The notes below the pieces were generated by a model. That model was not told where the DNA came from. It did not search any database and saw only the letters and a program-made list of their open reading frames with translations. From Ilumatobacteraceae bacterium (GTDB lineage Bacteria; Actinomycetota; Acidimicrobiia; Acidimicrobiales; Ilumatobacteraceae): a stretch of DNA of 12,967 nt. The stretch is from positions 1-12,967 of the forward strand of contig SKFX01000098.1 of assembly GCA_007117775.1 (NCBI GenBank), in the 5' to 3' direction. The first letter of the stretch is position 1. Every line of letters begins with the position of its first letter. Made by a program: the position numbers and the translations under genes. This document shows positions 1 to 6,345 of the stretch, piece after piece.

Positions 1-771
1 CCGGCGAATCTTGCTCAATGGAACGACCCGGTCGCGATCGGTCGCACTCGCCGCCGCGACGGCCGGTGGAGCCGGACTCGGCGATGGGGTCGCAGGCGCC
101 TCAGGCGACGCAGATGTCGTCGCCGAAGGAGACGAAGGTGCCGGCGCGCTGGTGGGGGCCTGGCCCACACTGCGTTGGTCGATGAAGTTCAACACATCAT
201 CGCGGGTGATGCGGCCTCCGGCCCCACTGCCGCGGATCTGCCCAGCATCGAGGCCGTGCTCGGCGATCAATCGCCGTACGATCGGCGACAAGAGCTTCGC
301 CGAGTCACCGGCGTCACCGGTTTCACCGGCCTCGGCTGGCTGCGCTGTCGGACTGGAAGGAGCGGCGGGAGCAGGAGCAGGAGACGGCATTGCGCTCGGT
401 TCGGGCGCGGGTGGTGCGGGCGGTGGCGCAGGCGTCGGCGCGGGAGGCGCAGCATCAGGTTGCGCGGCCGGCTCAGGCGACGGTGCAGCCTGTTCGGCCG
501 CGGCCGGACCGGAATCCGCCGGTGGGGCTCCAGATGCCTCATCGCCGACGATGGCGATGACGGTTCCAACGTCGACGGTATCGCCCTCGGCAACACGGAT
601 TTCGACCAACACGCCGGCGACAGGAGATGGCACCTCGGTATCGACCTTGTCCGTCGAGACCTCAAAGAGCGGTTCATCGGCGGCGACGGTGTCACCGACG
701 TTTTTGAACCACTGGGTGATGGTTCCCTCGGTCACGGTCTCACCGAGTTGGGGCAACACCACATCAGCCAT
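1..771 (-). CDS. 2-oxoacid dehydrogenase E2, lipoyl acyltransferase (5' part)
   Basis: This is the N-terminal 257 residues of an E2 subunit; the 3' end runs off the window. E2 passes acyl groups from E1 to CoA on a swinging lipoyl arm. The lipoyl domain covers residues 1-80, with the lipoylated Lys42 in STDKVDTEVPSP. An Ala/Pro-rich linker follows. Residues 160-197 (LLSPIVRRLIAEHG...GRITRDDVLNFI) are the E1/E3-binding domain. A second Ala/Pro/Ser linker leads to VVPLSKIRR, the first residues of the acyltransferase domain, whose catalytic His motif lies outside. The ATG is preceded by AAAGG with about 12 nt spacing. It follows the E3 gene by 62 nt on the same strand, so the two are probably co-transcribed. 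There is one lipoyl domain, whereas some actinobacterial E2s have two or three. Whether it serves pyruvate, 2-oxoglutarate or branched-chain oxoacids cannot be decided from this part. Confidence 0.93.
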   Translation of the reverse strand, partial: MADVVLPQLGETVTEGTITQWFKNVGDTVAADEPLFEVSTDKVDTEVPSPVAGVLVEIRVAEGDTVDVGTVIAIVGDEASGAPPADSGPAAAEQAAPSPEPAAQPDAAPPAPTPAPPPAPPAPEPSAMPSPAPAPAAPSSPTAQPAEAGETGDAGDSAKLLSPIVRRLIAEHGLDAGQIRGSGAGGRITRDDVLNFIDQRSVGQAPTSAPAPSSPSATTSASPEAPATPSPSPAPPAVAAASATDRDRVVPLSKIRR

Positions 772-833
772 CGAGATCACTCGCCTTTCAGTCTTGGACC
801 GGTGTCATCGTATGCGGCACACCACCACATCGT

Positions 834-2231
834 TCAGCCATTGAAGGAACGTCCGGTCATCGACATGACGGTCTCGCCGAACAGTTCGGTCAAGCTCGGG
901 TGCGGTTGGATGAATTCGGCGACCTCATCGACCGAGGCCTCCCAGTTGACGGCGAGGTAGCCCCCGCTCAACTGTTCGGTGACCCACGGCCCGACCATGT
1001 GGACGCCGAGGATCTGGCCGGCGCGACCATCGGGAGTGCGTTTGGCGATGATCTTCACCATGCCGTCGGTCTCGCCGAGGATCTGCGCGCGGGAATTGAA
1101 CTTGAACGGGTGTCGTCCGACGACCACATCGAGGCCCGCCGCTGTGGCCTCCTCCTCACCCGGGCCGGCCCACGCCACCTCGGGATGGCAGTAGATCGCC
1201 CACGGGACCCGGTCGTACATGATCGGCATCGGGTTCTCACCCAAGAGATGCTTGACCGCCATGACCGCCTCGGCATAGCCCACATGCGCCAGTTGCGGCG
1301 TGTTGATGAGATCACCGATCGCATAGACACGATCCTCTGCGGTCCGGCAGTACTCATCGACCTCGACGAAGCCGCGATCGTCGACACGTACCGCGGTCGC
1401 GTCAAGACCGAGTTCGTCAGCGAAGGGTCGACGCCCCACCGACACGACCACCGCATCGACCTCGAGGGACTCTCCCTCTCCGAAGTGCACTGTGGTGCCA
1501 CCATCGCGCGGGGTGTGGCCGTTGACCATGACGCCGGTGCGGATATCGATCTTCTTGCGGGTGAAGGTCTTCACCACCACCTTGGCGACATCGGCATCGA
1601 GTCCGGGCAGGATCTTGGGCAGTCCCTCGAGGATGGTGACCTGCGCCCCGAGATCAGCGAACGTCGAGGCGAACTCGCATCCGATGGCACCACCGCCGAT
1701 CACTGCGATCCGGCCCGGCACATGGTCGAGATCCAGCACCTCGTCACTGGTCATGATCACACCACCGCGTTCGAAGCCCGGGATGAGCCGCGGGACCGAA
1801 CCGGTGGCCAGGATCACATGGTCACCGCTGATCGAGCTCTGTTGCCCATCGGCGTGGGAGACCGTCACCGATCGGCCGGCACCCAGTCGCCCGGTGCCAT
1901 TGAAGACCTCGACCTTGCGACCCTTGCACATCGCCGCAATCCCGCCGACGAGGCCAGCCACGATCTTCTGCTTGCGCGCCTGGGTGACGGCGAACTGGAC
2001 CGTCGGCGCCGAGGACTGGATCCCGAAATCAGCGCTGTGCTCGACATGGCGCATGACCGCTGCGGTCTCCAAGAAGGCCTTGGCCGGAATGCAGCCCCGG
2101 TTCAGACAGGTACCGCCGAGGGCGTCCTTTTCGACCAGTGCGACCTTCAGGCCCGCCGACGCTGCGTACAGCGCCGCGGAGTACCCACCGGGTCCGGCAC
2201 CGATCACGACCAGATCGAAATGCTCACTCAC
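834..2231 (-). CDS. lpdA: dihydrolipoyl dehydrogenase (E3)
   Basis: This FAD disulfide oxidoreductase reoxidises the dihydrolipoyl arm of E2 and passes electrons to NAD+. With the start at 2231 it has 465 residues, the usual length. Visible motifs are the FAD Rossmann GAGPGG (residues 11-16), the redox disulfide Cys42/Cys47 in GGTCLNRGCIPAK, the NAD-binding GGGAIG (about 179-184), the second FAD motif YAIGD near 304, and the C-terminal HPSLTE with catalytic His444 and Glu449. The frame is also open to a GTG at 2240. I prefer the GTG at 2231 because a TANNNT box (TACGGT, 2239-2244) lies exactly 7 nt upstream, as at other leaderless genes here, and because the protein then begins MSEHFDLVVIGAG. 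It lies 62 nt before the E2 gene and 42 nt after the membrane protein gene, all on one strand. Confidence 0.96.
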   Translation of the reverse strand: MSEHFDLVVIGAGPGGYSAALYAASAGLKVALVEKDALGGTCLNRGCIPAKAFLETAAVMRHVEHSADFGIQSSAPTVQFAVTQARKQKIVAGLVGGIAAMCKGRKVEVFNGTGRLGAGRSVTVSHADGQQSSISGDHVILATGSVPRLIPGFERGGVIMTSDEVLDLDHVPGRIAVIGGGAIGCEFASTFADLGAQVTILEGLPKILPGLDADVAKVVVKTFTRKKIDIRTGVMVNGHTPRDGGTTVHFGEGESLEVDAVVVSVGRRPFADELGLDATAVRVDDRGFVEVDEYCRTAEDRVYAIGDLINTPQLAHVGYAEAVMAVKHLLGENPMPIMYDRVPWAIYCHPEVAWAGPGEEEATAAGLDVVVGRHPFKFNSRAQILGETDGMVKIIAKRTPDGRAGQILGVHMVGPWVTEQLSGGYLAVNWEASVDEVAEFIQPHPSLTELFGETVMSMTGRSFNG

Positions 2232-2238
2232 GCTTCCC

Positions 2239-2244
2239 ACCGTA
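2239..2244 (-). promoter_or_regulatory. predicted -10 box of lpdA (leaderless)
   Basis: On the minus strand TACGGT is followed by 7 nt and then the GTG at 2231. This fits a TANNNT -10 element whose transcript begins at the start codon. No clear -35 is seen. It would give lpdA-E2 its own promoter in addition to any read-through from the upstream membrane protein gene. Confidence 0.4.
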
Positions 2245-2273
2245 GCGTCCAGACGGCACCCTCACCCTGAGGA

Positions 2274-2726
2274 TCAGTCCGGGAGCGCGAGGATCCATCG
2301 GGCGCTCTGATCGCCGCGCTCGTAGATGATCTGGCGCGATCCGCCGTCATCGGGCGTCTCGAACACCAGGGTGCACGACCGCAGTTGCACCTCTGCGGCA
2401 CCGCAGGACTCGAGCAGCGGCGCCGGTCGGGCCGCAGCGATCATCCGGAACCCACGAGCGATATCGGGATCGGGCACCCCCCCGACCAGCATCTCCACAA
2501 CATGTCGACCCGACTCCTCTTGAGATGACTCCACCACGACCGTCATATCCCCGACGGTGACCGTCTCGCCGATCCTGCTCGGTTCGACGACCTCGACCCG
2601 ATTGACCAGTTGCACCAACAGCACGCCGCCCGCCATCAAGATGAGGAGACCGACCACCATCGACAACAGCATCAGTGTCCGGGTCTGCACATCGAACAGG
2701 ATACGGGCGCTGCCGCCCGCTCCCAT
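2274..2726 (-). CDS. small single-pass membrane protein with an extracytoplasmic Cys pair
   Basis: I do not recognise the family. The 150-residue product has a short cytoplasmic N-terminus (MGAGGSARILFDVQTRT), one hydrophobic segment at about residues 18-42 (LMLLSMVVGLLILMAGGVLL), and a soluble C-terminal domain of about 108 residues predicted outside the membrane. That domain is rich in beta-type sequence (ETVTVGDMTVVVESS; CTLVFETPDDGG...IIYERG) and holds just two cysteines, Cys108 and Cys118, which could form a disulfide. The frame is open upstream to 2855, but that extension is Arg/His-rich, overlaps the divergent gene and looks like antisense shadow. The ATG at 2726 lies 7 nt from a TAGCGA box that mirrors the promoter of the divergent gene. 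The gene is head-to-head with the thioredoxin-fold lipoprotein and 42 nt ahead of lpdA. A shared redox role is possible but unproven. Confidence 0.75.
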   Translation of the reverse strand: MGAGGSARILFDVQTRTLMLLSMVVGLLILMAGGVLLVQLVNRVEVVEPSRIGETVTVGDMTVVVESSQEESGRHVVEMLVGGVPDPDIARGFRMIAAARPAPLLESCGAAEVQLRSCTLVFETPDDGGSRQIIYERGDQSARWILALPD

Positions 2727-2733
2727 CTGGGAC

Positions 2734-2743
2734 TCGCTAGCGT
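2734..2743. promoter_or_regulatory. overlapping divergent -10 boxes
   Basis: The palindrome CGCTAGCG (2735-2742) carries TAGCGT on the plus strand (2738-2743) and TAGCGA on the minus strand (2739 down to 2734). Each hexamer is followed by exactly 7 nt and an ATG (2751 plus, 2726 minus). The plus box fits TANNNT; the minus box ends in A and is weaker. Both genes would be leaderless and their polymerases could not bind at the same time. No -35 boxes are obvious. Confidence 0.45.
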
Positions 2744-2750
2744 GATCGTC

Positions 2751-3419
2751 ATGAGGCTTGCGTCCCGGCCCCTCAGGCGGTATCGACGCCCCGCGGTGGC
2801 TGCGGCCGTGCTCGCGGTGGCGGTATCGACGACGATGACCGGCTGCTCGGACCAACCCGGCGATGCCGATGCCATCACCGAACCGGCCCCGACTGTCGCT
2901 GAACCATCAGACGGGGCCGATGGCGCCGAGGTGTCCTCGTCCGAGAGCACCGTCGCCACGGCCCCGCAGACCGGAGCAGACGAATCATCTCAGCCCTCCA
3001 TGACCGCTGCGAACGCTGCGATGCTCGATCAGACCATCGCGCTCGTGGGCGGGGGCGAACTCGAGCTCGCCGGGTTGACCGACCGACCGGTCTTGCTGTG
3101 GTTCTGGGCTCCGTTTTGAGGCTCGTGCAATGTCGAAGCCCCCTCGGTCGAGGAGGTCGCCAACAAATGGTCCGAAGAGATCCACGTCGTCGGTGTGGCC
3201 TGGAACGGGCGCGACTCGGACTATGAGGAGTTCGTCGACCGGCACGGCCTGACGTTCCCGCAGCTGGCCGATACCGCCGGCGAGGTCTACGATCGGTTCG
3301 GGATCCCCTTCCAGCCGGCACTCGCCATCGTGCCGATCGATGGCGATGTGGAACTCCTGCTCGGCTCGGCGGGAAGCCCGATGCTCGACATGATCATCTC
3401 TCAGGCCCTGCGCTCCTGA
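2751..3419 (+). CDS. thioredoxin-fold lipoprotein with in-frame UGA at the CxxC site (candidate selenoprotein, MPT53/TlpA-like)
   Basis: If the TGA at 3117-3119 is read through, this is a 222-residue exported thiol-disulfide oxidoreductase. Residues 1-31 are a signal peptide with an Arg-rich start and hydrophobic core, ending in the lipobox MTGC, so Cys32 is the probable lipidated residue. A Ser/Ala/Glu-rich tether runs to about residue 85. The thioredoxin fold follows: VLLWFWAPF, then TGA (codon 123), then GSCNVEAPSVEEV, giving U-G-S-C with Cys126 as resolving residue. The cis-Pro region is IPFQPALAIV. The same frame continues 99 sense codons past the TGA with clear family features, including HVVGVAWNGRD and HGLTFPQLAD. 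From memory, mycobacterial MPT53 reads WTPWCPFCNAEAP here, aligning its first Cys with the TGA. A SECIS-like hairpin follows. The alternatives are a nonsense mutation, a sequencing error, or UGA read as Cys. The start is set by TAGCGT 7 nt upstream. Confidence 0.8.
3117..3119 (+). other. in-frame TGA, candidate selenocysteine codon
   Basis: This TGA falls at codon 123, exactly at the first position of the thioredoxin CxxC motif (LWFWAPF-TGA-GSC). Frame and homology are unbroken on both sides, so no indel is needed to explain it. Swapping Cys for Sec at this position is a well-known pattern in thioredoxin-fold selenoproteins. Confidence 0.75.
3138..3157 (+). promoter_or_regulatory. candidate bacterial SECIS hairpin
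   Basis: The stem pairs 3142-3145 (CCTC) with 3150-3153 (GAGG), has a C.A mismatch (3141/3154), and continues with C3140-G3155, C3139-G3156 and a G3138-T3157 wobble. The loop is GGTC (3146-3149) and starts 26 nt after the TGA. As I recall the bacterial SECIS consensus, the loop lies about 16-37 nt after the UGA and has a G in its first two positions, so this fits. The E. coli fdhF SECIS loop also contains GGUC. No equivalent of its bulged U is seen. The hairpin was found by eye and no energy was computed. Confidence 0.5.
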
Positions 3420-3565
3420 TCCCTGGCCATCGACTGCGCCCACATGCTCTGAGCACAAACGGATGACCCGTGTCGTGATGCGCAGACTCGAATCCGTCGC
3501 CCCCGGGGCCGCACCGGACACAGATCGGTGACGCGCCCGGCTGATTCCTCACCTAGCGTGGAAGC
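3420..3565. other. intergenic region without a recognised gene
   Basis: These 146 nt separate the thioredoxin-fold gene from the epimerase gene. I see no credible ORF, RNA gene or U-tract terminator. The only element I can support is the TAGCGT box just before the epimerase start. Confidence 0.5.
3554..3559 (+). promoter_or_regulatory. predicted -10 box of the epimerase gene (leaderless)
   Basis: TAGCGT lies 6 nt before the ATG at 3566. It is identical to the box before the thioredoxin-fold gene at 2738, and no Shine-Dalgarno precedes the ATG. It would drive the epimerase, FAD-oxidoreductase and SRPBCC cluster. Confidence 0.5.
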
Positions 3566-4459
3566 ATGCGAGTCGCCATCACTGGATCATCGGGTCTCAT
3601 CGGAACCGCGCTCAACAGCGCTCTGCGCGCCGCTGGACATGAACCGATCGCGGTCGTCAGGCGATCGCCAGCCACCGATGAGATCGGCTGGGACCCGGCG
3701 GCGGGAACGATGAACCCAGCGGATCTGAGCGGTGTCGACGCCGTGGTGCACCTCGCCGGTGCCGGTATCGGCGATCGCCGCTGGACCGATTCGTACAAAC
3801 AGGAGATCCGCGAGAGCCGAGTCCGATCCACCAATCTGTTGTCCGAGACCATCGCTGCGGCGACCGATGGACCGAGGATCCTGCTATCGGGTTCCGCGAT
3901 CGGCTTCTACGGCTCACGCGGCGATGAGGTCCTCGATGAGACCGCCGCCGCCGGGACCGGCTTCCTCGCCGAGGTCTGCATCGACTGGGAGACGAGCACC
4001 GCCATGGCAGCAGCGGCAGGCGTCAGAGTGGCGTTGCTGCGAACCGGCATCGTGCTGTCACGCGACGGCGGCGCCTTGAAAAAGCAACTGCCGATCTTCA
4101 AGCTCGGCCTCGGTGGACGTTTCGGCTCCGGCTCGCAGTGGCAGAGTTGGATCTCGATCGATGACGAGGTCGCAGCGATCATGTTCCTGCTCGACCATGA
4201 CATCGCGGGCCCGGTCAACTTGACCGCCCCCGCACCGGTCACCAACGCCGAGTTCACCACGACCCTTGCGTCGGTGCTGAGGCGCCCAGCGATCCTGCCG
4301 ATCCCATCGTTCGGGCCCAAATTGCTGCTCGGATCAGAATTGGCCACCAACCTGCTGTTCGACGGCCAACGCGTCGTCCCCAAGGTGCTCCAAGACGCCG
4401 GCTACCGCTTCGAACACCCCGACCTCGAGACTGCGCTGCGGGCGTTATTGGACCGATGA
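3566..4459 (+). CDS. TIGR01777-family NAD-dependent epimerase/oxidoreductase (YfcH-like)
   Basis: This is an extended short-chain dehydrogenase fold of 297 residues, the usual size for YfcH-like proteins. The nucleotide-binding motif GSSGLIG is at residues 7-13. VDAVVHLAGAGIGDRRW (about 57-73), ILLSGSAIGFYGSRGDEVLDE (about 105-125) and LLRTGIVLSRDGGALKK are signatures of this family. The last 47 residues, starting near RRPAILPIP and containing GQRVVPKVLQDAGYRFEHPDLETAL, match the DUF1731 tail. The substrate of the family is not established. Its stop overlaps an ATG (ATGA at 4456-4459) that opens a tiny ORF before the FAD gene 66 nt downstream. In some Actinobacteria an SRPBCC domain is fused to this family (recalled, not checked); here an SRPBCC gene sits two genes downstream, which hints at related roles. 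Confidence 0.92.
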   Translation: MRVAITGSSGLIGTALNSALRAAGHEPIAVVRRSPATDEIGWDPAAGTMNPADLSGVDAVVHLAGAGIGDRRWTDSYKQEIRESRVRSTNLLSETIAAATDGPRILLSGSAIGFYGSRGDEVLDETAAAGTGFLAEVCIDWETSTAMAAAAGVRVALLRTGIVLSRDGGALKKQLPIFKLGLGGRFGSGSQWQSWISIDDEVAAIMFLLDHDIAGPVNLTAPAPVTNAEFTTTLASVLRRPAILPIPSFGPKLLLGSELATNLLFDGQRVVPKVLQDAGYRFEHPDLETALRALLDR

Positions 4460-4536
4460 ACAGCCCCGATCGGCCGGGTATCGCCCCGGTGCTGGTCGCC
4501 GTCGTGTCGCCGACGGTCACCGACCATGGCTGCTGA
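4456..4536 (+). CDS. tiny coupling ORF (26 codons), doubtful
   Basis: The ATG overlaps the epimerase stop (ATGA). The 26-codon frame (MNSPDRPGIAPVLVAVV...) ends with TGA at 4534-4536, 11 nt inside the FAD-oxidoreductase gene, whose ATG at 4526 lacks a visible Shine-Dalgarno. The arrangement would let ribosomes carry over from one gene to the next by termination and re-initiation. The peptide has no recognisable features and may not matter in itself. Chance is a fair alternative in 80 nt of GC-rich DNA. Confidence 0.2.
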   Translation: MNSPDRPGIAPVLVAVVSPTVTDHGC

Positions 4537-5812
4537 GGCACCTGTCATCGTGGTCGGCGCCGGCCTCGCCGGCCTCGCCTGCGCAGCCGAACTGACCGCG
4601 GCAGGGGTCAGCGTTCGAGTGCTTGAGGCCTCCGATGACGTCGGGGGTCGGGTCCGCACCGACATCATCGACGGATTCCTGGTGGATCGCGGCTTCCAGG
4701 TCATCTTGACCGCCTATCCCGAGCTGCACCGCCAGTTCGACGTCGACGCGCTCGACCTGCGCGAGTTCGATCCCGGGGCGTTGGTGTGGCGGGGCGGACG
4801 CGGCCATGTGGTCTCCGATCCGTTCCGTGACCCGCGCCATATGGTGGCGACTGCGACGGCACCGATCGGCAACCTCGTGGACAAGGCCCGGATCGCCCGA
4901 CTGCGAGCCCGGGTCCGAGCCGGCCACCCGTCTCGGCTGCTCGCCGGCGATGACATCTCCACCCTCGAGGCATTGCGCAGCGATGGCTTCTCCGATGCCA
5001 TGATCCAACGGTTCTTCCGCTCCCTCGTCGGCGGCATCCAACTCGATGCCGAGCTCGGTGATTCACGGCGAATGTTTGACATCATCTTTCGTATGCTCGC
5101 TGATGGCGCTGCCGCAGTGCCGGCCGCCGGGATGGGAGCGATCCCCCGACAACTGGCTGGGCGTCTCGCGCCGGACTCGATCGAATTCGGAGCCGTCGTA
5201 TCGGCGGTCACACCACAACGGGTGGAGATCGGTGGTACCGGCCTGGGTGCCCGCGCCGTCGTCGTGGCGACCGAAGGTCCCACCGCCGCTGAATTGCTCG
5301 GGCTACGCGACGTCGAATCCAAGTCGGTCGGCAGCGTCTGGTTCGCGGCCGACCAGGCTCCGAGCACATCTCGGCTCGTCATCTTGGACGGCGAGGGCGC
5401 CGGCCCAGTGCTGAATGTCGCGGTGATGTCCAATATCGCTGAGACCTACGCTCCCCACGACGGCCATGTGATCGCTGCTTCGCTTCCCGGCATCGTCGAC
5501 GGTGATCTCGATGCCCTGGCCCGACGCCAGCTCCGCCGGTGGTGGGGACCCGATGTGGACTCCTGGCAGACCCTTGCTGTCCACCGCATCCGCCACGGCC
5601 AGCCCCGTCAGCGACCGCCGTTCACACCCAAGCGCTCCGTCGAGACCACAGACGGCATCTTCGTCTGCGGAGACCACCGCGACACCGCATCGAGCCAGGG
5701 AGCGCTGTTCTCTGGTCGACGCTGTGCGCATCGGGTCCTCGTGGCTCTCGGACACAGCGCGACAGACGCGACGAACCGAACCCGACGGTACGATCGCGCC
5801 AGTGAGCGGTGA
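4526..5812 (+). CDS. FAD-dependent oxidoreductase, amine oxidase/phytoene desaturase-like
   Basis: This flavoprotein has 428 residues. The FAD Rossmann motif starts at residue 7: VIVVGAGLAGLACAAEL (GAGLAG at 11-16), then VRVLEASDDVGGRVRTD, where Glu34 should bind the ribose and GGRVRT is the family GG motif. The C-terminal FAD motif is GIFVCGDHRDTASSQGALFSGRRCA (about 374-399). The middle of the protein, including RFFRSLVGGIQLDAEL, is the substrate and helical region of the protoporphyrinogen-oxidase/phytoene-desaturase/amine-oxidase group. No signal peptide or membrane segment is seen, so it should be cytoplasmic or peripheral. The substrate cannot be named. Its TGA overlaps the GTG of the SRPBCC gene (GTGA, 5809-5812), a sign of translational coupling and joint function. 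Confidence 0.88.
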   Translation: MAAEAPVIVVGAGLAGLACAAELTAAGVSVRVLEASDDVGGRVRTDIIDGFLVDRGFQVILTAYPELHRQFDVDALDLREFDPGALVWRGGRGHVVSDPFRDPRHMVATATAPIGNLVDKARIARLRARVRAGHPSRLLAGDDISTLEALRSDGFSDAMIQRFFRSLVGGIQLDAELGDSRRMFDIIFRMLADGAAAVPAAGMGAIPRQLAGRLAPDSIEFGAVVSAVTPQRVEIGGTGLGARAVVVATEGPTAAELLGLRDVESKSVGSVWFAADQAPSTSRLVILDGEGAGPVLNVAVMSNIAETYAPHDGHVIAASLPGIVDGDLDALARRQLRRWWGPDVDSWQTLAVHRIRHGQPRQRPPFTPKRSVETTDGIFVCGDHRDTASSQGALFSGRRCAHRVLVALGHSATDATNRTRRYDRASER

Positions 5813-6312
5813 CGCCCTTGGACAATGAAATGAGCGAGCAGATGAGCGACGTCAACAGCCAACGAGCAGATGAGCCGACTCCGGATCGGGTGGTTCGGGT
5901 GTCCAAGATGATCTCAGCCACACCCCAGCAGATCTTCGACCTGCTCGCCGACCCGAGTCGCCACCAGAGCATCGACGGTTCCGGAACGGTCCGCGATGCG
6001 CTCTCTGACGCTCCCCAGCGACTGAGTCTCGGTTCACGGTTCGGGATGAAGATGAGACTCGGCCTCCCCTATCGCATCACCAATGAAGTCGTCGAGTTCG
6101 ATGAGCCGACATTGATCGCATGGAGGCATTTCGGCGGCCATATCTGGCGTTATCGCCTCGAGGAGGTCGCAGACGGCACCGTGGTGACCGAGGAATTCGA
6201 CTGGCGTCGAGCCAAGTCACCCCCGATGCTGCGAGCGACGCGCACTCCCGAACGCAACCGCAAGGCGATCGAGGGAACCCTCGACCGCCTTGCAGCACTC
6301 TTCGCCGACTGA
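5809..6312 (+). CDS. SRPBCC (START-like) ligand-binding protein
   Basis: The product has 167 residues with the polyketide-cyclase/dehydrase fold that binds a hydrophobic ligand in a helix-grip cavity. Evidence includes VRVSKMISATPQQIFDLLADPSRH (about 29-52), the SRFGMKMRLGLPYRITNEVVEFDEPTLIAWRHFGGHIWRYRLEEVADGTVVTEEFDW beta core (given here by its end motifs) and a long C-terminal helix (TPERNRKAIEGTLDRLAALF). The GTG start overlaps the stop of the FAD gene. In-frame ATGs at 5830 and 5842 are alternatives; the conserved fold begins only at about residue 28. A TACGAT box at 5789-5794 could add a local promoter. It is likely a partner of the FAD enzyme or the epimerase, perhaps handling the same lipid-like substrate (inference). 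The gene converges on yceI with 33 nt between stops. Confidence 0.88.
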   Translation: MTPLDNEMSEQMSDVNSQRADEPTPDRVVRVSKMISATPQQIFDLLADPSRHQSIDGSGTVRDALSDAPQRLSLGSRFGMKMRLGLPYRITNEVVEFDEPTLIAWRHFGGHIWRYRLEEVADGTVVTEEFDWRRAKSPPMLRATRTPERNRKAIEGTLDRLAALFAD

Positions 6313-6345
6313 CTCAGACCAACGGCGCCCGCCCGCTCGCTTCGG

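Noticed and set aside
11..844. 277-codon plus-strand Ala/Gly-rich frame
   Set aside because: It is antisense to the Ala/Pro-rich linkers of the E2 gene, whose lipoyl and E3-binding domains are unmistakable.
900..2270. 456-codon plus-strand open frame opposite lpdA
   Set aside because: It is antisense to a clear dihydrolipoyl dehydrogenase; the Asp/His/Arg-rich product has no family features and is a GC-rich shadow.
3195..3419. separate 74-residue ORF
   Set aside because: It lacks a start context and is the C-terminal half of the thioredoxin-fold protein, in the same frame as 2751-3116.
2751..3419. pseudogene reading of the TGA
   Set aside because: Not fully excluded, but there is no other lesion, the codon is at the catalytic Cys position, and a SECIS-like hairpin follows.
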